A stretch of DNA of 64,000 nt from Gammaproteobacteria bacterium (GTDB lineage: Bacteria > Pseudomonadota > Gammaproteobacteria > Ga0077536), in the NCBI GenBank assembly GCA_016209015.1, contig JACQWY010000016.1:1-64000 (forward strand), given 5' to 3'. Position numbers and translations under genes: made by a program. The notes beneath the pieces were generated by a model. It was not told where the DNA came from and made no database searches. It saw nothing but the letters and a program-made list of their open reading frames with translations. This document shows, in pieces, positions 59,818-64,000 of the stretch; the first letter of the stretch is position 1, and every line of letters starts with the position of its first letter.

Positions 59818-60797
59818 GGACGGACGTACGCGGCGAGGCGGCTCGCGATGAGGCTTTCCGCCTCGGCGACGATGCGCGTGACGAGCTCCTGCACACTGGG
59901 GATGTCGTGCACGAGCCCGGCCACCATGCCGCAGGACCACGCGCCCGCGTCCATCTGCCCTTCGCGCATGATTTTCGGATAGACGCCCGCGACTTCGGGC
60001 GCGATGTCCGCGAAGCTGATGTTCCCGCCGAGCTCCTTCTCCTTCGCGATCACGCGCTCCACCGCCGCGTTCTTCAGCACGCGCTCGGTATTGCGCAGCG
60101 GTCGCATCACGAGCCGCGTGTCGAGCTCGCTGGCCGCGAGGATCGCCTGCTTGACGTTCTCGTGCACGGGCGCCTCCTTCGTCGCGATGAAGCGCGTGCC
60201 CATGTTCATGCCGTCCGCGCCGAGCGCAAGCGCCGCGACGAGCGAGCGGCCGTCCGCCATGCCGCCCGAGGCGACGAACGGAATCTTCAATTCCTCGGCC
60301 GCGCGCGGCAGCAGGATGAAATTCGGCACGTCGTCCTCACCGGGATGACCGCCGCACTCGAAACCGTCGACGCTGATCGCATCGCAGCCGATCGATTCGG
60401 CCTTCAGCGCATGGCGCACCGACGTGCACTTGTGGATCACCTTGATGCCGGCCTCGTGCAGACCGGGCAGCCACTTCTGCGGATTGTTGCCCGCGGTCTC
60501 GACGATCTTCACCCCGCCCTCGACGATCGCGCGCACGTAGCCCGCGTAGTCCGGCGCCTCCACGACGGGCAGGAACGTGAGGTTCACGCCGAACGGCTTG
60601 TCGGTCATCTCGCGGCAGCGCGCGATTTCGCGCGCGAGATCGTCCGGCGTGCGCTGGGTCAGCGCGGTGATGATGCCGAGACCGCCGGCATTCGAGACGG
60701 CCGCCGCCATCTCGGCGTAGCCGACGAAATGCATGCCACCCTGGATGATGGGGTGCTCGATGCCGAACAGTTCCGTGATTTTCGTCTTGATCGTCAT
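59814..60797 (-). CDS. Nitronate monooxygenase-like FMN oxidoreductase
   Basis: TIM-barrel flavoprotein of 327 aa: HPIIQGGMHFVGYAEMAAAVSNAGGLG at the start, the catalytic histidine in FECGGHPGEDD, and the FMN-phosphate binding FVASGGMADGRSLVAALALGADG. These 2-nitropropane dioxygenase-type enzymes oxidise nitronates or act as NAD(P)H-quinone reductases or enoyl reductases. GGAAA precedes ATG 60797. It has no functional partner nearby. Confidence 0.92.
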   Translation of the reverse strand: MTIKTKITELFGIEHPIIQGGMHFVGYAEMAAAVSNAGGLGIITALTQRTPDDLAREIARCREMTDKPFGVNLTFLPVVEAPDYAGYVRAIVEGGVKIVETAGNNPQKWLPGLHEAGIKVIHKCTSVRHALKAESIGCDAISVDGFECGGHPGEDDVPNFILLPRAAEELKIPFVASGGMADGRSLVAALALGADGMNMGTRFIATKEAPVHENVKQAILAASELDTRLVMRPLRNTERVLKNAAVERVIAKEKELGGNISFADIAPEVAGVYPKIMREGQMDAGAWSCGMVAGLVHDIPSVQELVTRIVAEAESLIASRLAAYVRP

Positions 60798-60946
60798 GGT
60801 GGAGATTTCCTGCTTGGTGATTGGAGCGCATCGGACGCGCGGCGCGCGCCGCCGGTCGCGAGGGCGGCGCTGGCACGGTCGACGGGAATGCGAGCCGAAT
60901 TATGTCCGGCCGGCCGACGCGCGCCAAGCCGGCGGAAGCGCGGCGC

Positions 60947-62644
60947 TCAGGCCGCGCCGTGCGGCTGCCGGACCGGCAGCCAGACGCGGAACGTCGTGCC
61001 GGCGCCGGGTGTGCTCTCGACCTCGATGCGGCCGTGGTGCTTCTCGACGATGTTGTACGACACCGCGAGCCCGAGGCCCGTGCCCTTGCCGACGGGTTTC
61101 GTGGTGAAGAAGGGATCGAAGATGCGGCTGACGACCTCCGGGGTCATGCCCTTGCCCGTGTCCGTGATCTCGATCCAGATCTCCGCGTCGCGCACGCCGG
61201 AGCGCAGCGTGATCACGCCCCGCGTCTCGATGGCCTGCGCGGCGTTGACGAGCATGTTCATGAAGACCTGGTTGATCTGCGAGACGAGACATTCGACGCG
61301 CGGCAGCGGGGCGAACTCCTTGCGCACCTCGCACTTGTACTTGAGCTCGTTCCACACCACGTTCAGCGTCGATTCGATGGCGTGCCGCAGATCGGCGTCC
61401 GCCCAGGTTTCCCTGCTCTCGGCTCGCGAGAAATCCTTCAGGTCCTGGACTATCTTGCGCACGCGGTCGATGCCTTCCTGGGATTCGCCGATGAGCGCGA
61501 GGACGTCGCCCTTCATGTAGTCGAGCTCGACTTCCGCGACGAGCTTCGCGACGTCGTGGAACGGTGCAGGCACCGGTGCGGCGGCGCGCACCGCCTCGTA
61601 GGACTCGAGCACGCGCAGCAGATCGGTCACGTACTGTTTGAGCGTCGCGAGATTCGAGCTGACGTAGCCGACGGGATTGTTGATCTCGTGCGCGACGCCC
61701 GCGGCGAGCACGCCGAGCGAGGCCATCTTCTCGGACTGGACGAGCTTGCCCTGGGCGTCCGAAACCTTGTCGTTCAATTCCTTCAACTCGGCGTTCGCGC
61801 GCATGAGCTCGGCGAGCTGGGCCTGGATCTGCGCCTCGATCGCCTTGCGCTCGGAGATGTCGCGGAGGATGCCGACACCCCACCAGTCACCCCCGCGCCT
61901 GACTGCGGCGAGCGAGGCCTCGACGGGAAACGCGCTGCCGTCCTTGCGCAATGCCGTCAGCTCCACCGTCGTCCCCGGCATGCCGCCGCTCTGGCCGAAG
62001 GCGATGTGGCCGAGGCTCGAGGCCGCGGTGTCGTCCTCGCCCGGCGATGCGAGCAGCGCGCGCAGCGGGCGGCCGACGACCTCCTCGGTGCGGTAGTTGA
62101 AGATGCGCTCGGCGGCCGGGTTCCAGAACGAGATCCGTCCCCCGCCGTCGATCATGACGATGGCATCCTGGGCGGCGGAGGCGATCGTGTTCAACACGCT
62201 CTCACGCTGTGCGACGCGACCGGCGAGCCGGAGATTCTGATTGCGGAGCTGGTCCTGCGCGGCTTTCATGTTGAGCTGGGTGCGGATGCGCGCGAGGACG
62301 ACGGCCTGACGGATCGGCTTGGTCAGGAAATCGACCGCGCCGGAGTTCAGTCCGCGCTCTTCGTCCATGGGATCGGAGGCCGTGACGAGGACGACGGGGA
62401 TGTCGCGTGCCGCCGGGATCGCCCGCAGGCGATCGAGGACTTCGTAGCCGTCCATGTCGGGCATCATGACATCGAGCACGATCAGATCCGGGCACAGCCC
62501 GTCGGCGAGCAGCGCGAGTGCGGCGGGCCCCGAGCCCGCAGTCACGACACGATAGCTGTCCTCCAGCATCGCCTGCAGCAGGGCGAGATCGACCGCCGTG
62601 TCGTCGACGACGAGCAGGGTCGGTGTGGCGATCGGATCGGTCAT
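60947..62644 (-). CDS. Response-regulator/PAS/histidine-kinase hybrid
   Basis: Cytosolic protein of 565 aa. An N-terminal receiver domain (about 10-130) has the phospho-acceptor in VLDVMMPDMDG and the lysine in FLTKPI. A PAS domain (about 155-270; FWNPAAERIFNY) and a short coiled coil follow, then a HisKA domain with the phospho-histidine in AAGVAHEINNP, and an HATPase with NAAQAI, DTGKGM and GKGTGLGLAVSYNIV. There is no membrane segment, so it probably receives phosphate from another kinase, plausibly the hybrid kinase encoded just upstream on the same strand (147 bp gap). Confidence 0.93.
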   Translation of the reverse strand: MTDPIATPTLLVVDDTAVDLALLQAMLEDSYRVVTAGSGPAALALLADGLCPDLIVLDVMMPDMDGYEVLDRLRAIPAARDIPVVLVTASDPMDEERGLNSGAVDFLTKPIRQAVVLARIRTQLNMKAAQDQLRNQNLRLAGRVAQRESVLNTIASAAQDAIVMIDGGGRISFWNPAAERIFNYRTEEVVGRPLRALLASPGEDDTAASSLGHIAFGQSGGMPGTTVELTALRKDGSAFPVEASLAAVRRGGDWWGVGILRDISERKAIEAQIQAQLAELMRANAELKELNDKVSDAQGKLVQSEKMASLGVLAAGVAHEINNPVGYVSSNLATLKQYVTDLLRVLESYEAVRAAAPVPAPFHDVAKLVAEVELDYMKGDVLALIGESQEGIDRVRKIVQDLKDFSRAESRETWADADLRHAIESTLNVVWNELKYKCEVRKEFAPLPRVECLVSQINQVFMNMLVNAAQAIETRGVITLRSGVRDAEIWIEITDTGKGMTPEVVSRIFDPFFTTKPVGKGTGLGLAVSYNIVEKHHGRIEVESTPGAGTTFRVWLPVRQPHGAA

Positions 62645-62791
62645 GCAGGCGCGTGCTCCGGAGCCGGAACTAGCGCAGGGACGACATTCGCATAGTGAGA
62701 GCCTCGCGAGCGGATTCGAACTTCGCGTTCCTGTTGTCGGCCCGACCGGCGGGATCTGAACACGCCGCGCCGGCCGTGCGCAGCCGCTGTC

Positions 62792-64000
62792 TCACCCGCC
62801 CGCGGGTGCGCGGCAGAGCGCTTCGAGGTGCTCGAAACGGAAACTGTCGACGAGCCAGACGATGAGCGTCGCTTCCGCCGGATGCTCGTGGCGCAGGCGC
62901 TCCGCGATGTCGCGTGCCGCCTCCCCGTCGAGCGCCTCGGCCGCCATTGCGAGCGCATCACGCACGGTGTGCGGCAGTCCGGCGAGATCGCCGCCCGGTT
63001 CGCGTGCGACCGGGCTCCGTGCCAGCGGGACGCGCTCGTAGCGCAGGCCGAGCCGCGCGCCGATGACCGTCAGGAGGTGCTCGTAATCGACGGGCTTGCT
63101 CACGAGATCGTCGCAGCCCGCAGCCAGGATCTCGCGGCGGTCCTCCTCGAAGGCCGAAGCGGTCAGCGCGACGATGGGCAGCGTGCGGCCTTCGGGCAGC
63201 GCGCGGATGAGCCGGGTCGCCTGGAAGCCGTCCATTTCCGGCATGCGGATGTCCATCAGGATCAGATCGGGCCGCCACGCGCGGAAGCGGGCGAGCGCTT
63301 CATGCCCGTTGGGGGCGATCTCGACCTCGCAGCCGATGCCCTGCAGGAGCTGACGCACGACCTCCTGATTGTCCTCGAGATCCTCCGCGACGAGGATGCG
63401 CGGCGCGGCCTGGCCGGCGGCGAGCCGCGCGATGCGCGTACCGGCGCGCATCTCGGGCACGGTCGCCGCGAGCGGCAGCGGGATTGAGAACGCGAACACG
63501 CTGCCGGCACCCGGCGCACTCGTGAGCTCCAGCCCGCCGCCCATGAGGTGGACTATTTCGCGGCTGATGGCGAGCCCGAGGCCCGTCCCCTCGCCCTTCG
63601 CGACGCCGGCTTCCGTCTGATAAAAACCCTGGAAGATGTTCTCCTGTTCCTCTTGCGCGATACCGGGCCCGGTGTCGCAGACCTCGAAGCGCAGACGTTC
63701 GCCGCCCTCGTCGGCGACGCGCAACACGATGCCGCCCTGCTCCGTGAACTTCACGGCGTTGCCGAGCAGGTTCAGGAGGACCTGGCGCAGATACGTCGCA
63801 TCACCGACCACGAAGGACGGCAGACCGGACGGGCGTTCGACGACGAAGGACAAGGCCTTCGCCTCCGTCCTGATGCGGATGATCTCCTCGGCCGCGTCGA
63901 GCACCATGCCGAGATCGAAGGCGTCGTGGTGGAGCTCCATGCGCCCGGCCTCGATGCGCGAAATCTCGAGCACGTTGTTGATGAGCGCGAGCAGATGGCC
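62792..64000 (-). CDS. Hybrid sensor histidine kinase (5' end outside the window)
   Basis: The 3' 403 codons of a kinase whose start lies beyond 64000. They encode the end of the HisKA domain (NNVLEISRIEAGRMELH), HATPase boxes (LLNLLGNAVKFTE, DTGPGIAQEEQ, GEGTGLGLAISREIV) and a C-terminal receiver with phospho-aspartate in LILMDIRMPEMDG and lysine in VSKPVD. A ~70-residue helical tail follows. It probably forms a phosphorelay with the downstream receiver-PAS-kinase protein. Sensor domains cannot be seen. Confidence 0.92.
   Translation of the reverse strand, partial: GHLLALINNVLEISRIEAGRMELHHDAFDLGMVLDAAEEIIRIRTEAKALSFVVERPSGLPSFVVGDATYLRQVLLNLLGNAVKFTEQGGIVLRVADEGGERLRFEVCDTGPGIAQEEQENIFQGFYQTEAGVAKGEGTGLGLAISREIVHLMGGGLELTSAPGAGSVFAFSIPLPLAATVPEMRAGTRIARLAAGQAAPRILVAEDLEDNQEVVRQLLQGIGCEVEIAPNGHEALARFRAWRPDLILMDIRMPEMDGFQATRLIRALPEGRTLPIVALTASAFEEDRREILAAGCDDLVSKPVDYEHLLTVIGARLGLRYERVPLARSPVAREPGGDLAGLPHTVRDALAMAAEALDGEAARDIAERLRHEHPAEATLIVWLVDSFRFEHLEALCRAPAGG

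Overview
This is a chromosomal window of very high GC content with dense coding on both strands. It most likely comes from a gammaproteobacterium. The main reasons are a class I adenylate cyclase, the gene order glyA-nrdR-ribD-ribE-ribB-ribH-nusB-thiL, and a RibB protein carrying a degenerate GTP cyclohydrolase II domain. Two secreted proteins end in PEP-CTERM/VPxPA-like anchors, which points to an environmental lineage with an exosortase. I see no tRNA, rRNA, CRISPR array, phage or transposase gene. Several families of short palindromic repeats fill the intergenic spaces.

Left part (0-21 kb): a single-chain acyl-CoA carboxylase (minus) is divergent from an orphan acetone-carboxylase-alpha-like protein. 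Then come an EAL protein, a PQQ alcohol dehydrogenase with the lanthanide-type D-x-D signature, an OmpA-like lipoprotein and a solitary MlaC. A minus-strand group follows: LysR regulator, cyclase-family hydrolase, HisD-family dehydrogenase, SDR and amidohydrolase. It looks like a catabolic operon. A phosphotransferase/VOC pair, two small paralogous unknown genes and a gene-free kilobase full of palindromes lead to an EamA transporter.

Middle part (21-37 kb): this is the most unusual region. It holds two loci of the predicted ATP-grasp/alpha-E/transglutaminase/Anbu peptide-modification system. Locus 1 is transglutaminase-DUF2126, an ATP-grasp+alpha-E fusion and a second transglutaminase, in one operon. 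Locus 2 is an Anbu proteasome-like peptidase facing a split alpha-E and ATP-grasp pair. Between the loci lie a 4-bp-overlapping trio (F420-type nitroreductase, triple QueD-like protein, QueE), an archaeal-type F420-dependent methylene-tetrahydromethanopterin dehydrogenase (Mtd), a HIT protein and a ubiquitin-fold/Mut7-C protein divergent from Anbu.

Right part (37-64 kb): a beta-hydroxyacid dehydrogenase, a VPxPA-like anchored protein, an HpcH aldolase and a SoxYZ-like quinoprotein carrier come first. The riboflavin/one-carbon operon (glyA to thiL) is separated from divergent cyaA by a long hairpin. Next are a fatty acyl-CoA ligase, ArfB, an AI-2E exporter, a TlpA thioredoxin, a second VPxPA-like protein and a decayed DUF4266-DUF3570 chimera cut by a multi-hairpin repeat. 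The window ends with a LysR regulator divergent from a small membrane protein, a DUF2189 protein, a nitronate monooxygenase-like protein and two hybrid histidine kinases. The last kinase runs off the right edge.

Functional themes are C1/alcohol oxidation (PQQ dehydrogenase, SoxYZ-like carrier, Mtd, GlyA), flavin and deazaflavin/pterin chemistry, a peptide-ligation/proteolysis system of unknown substrate, and many mobile-looking palindromic repeats. All functions are assigned by reading protein motifs; no database search was run.
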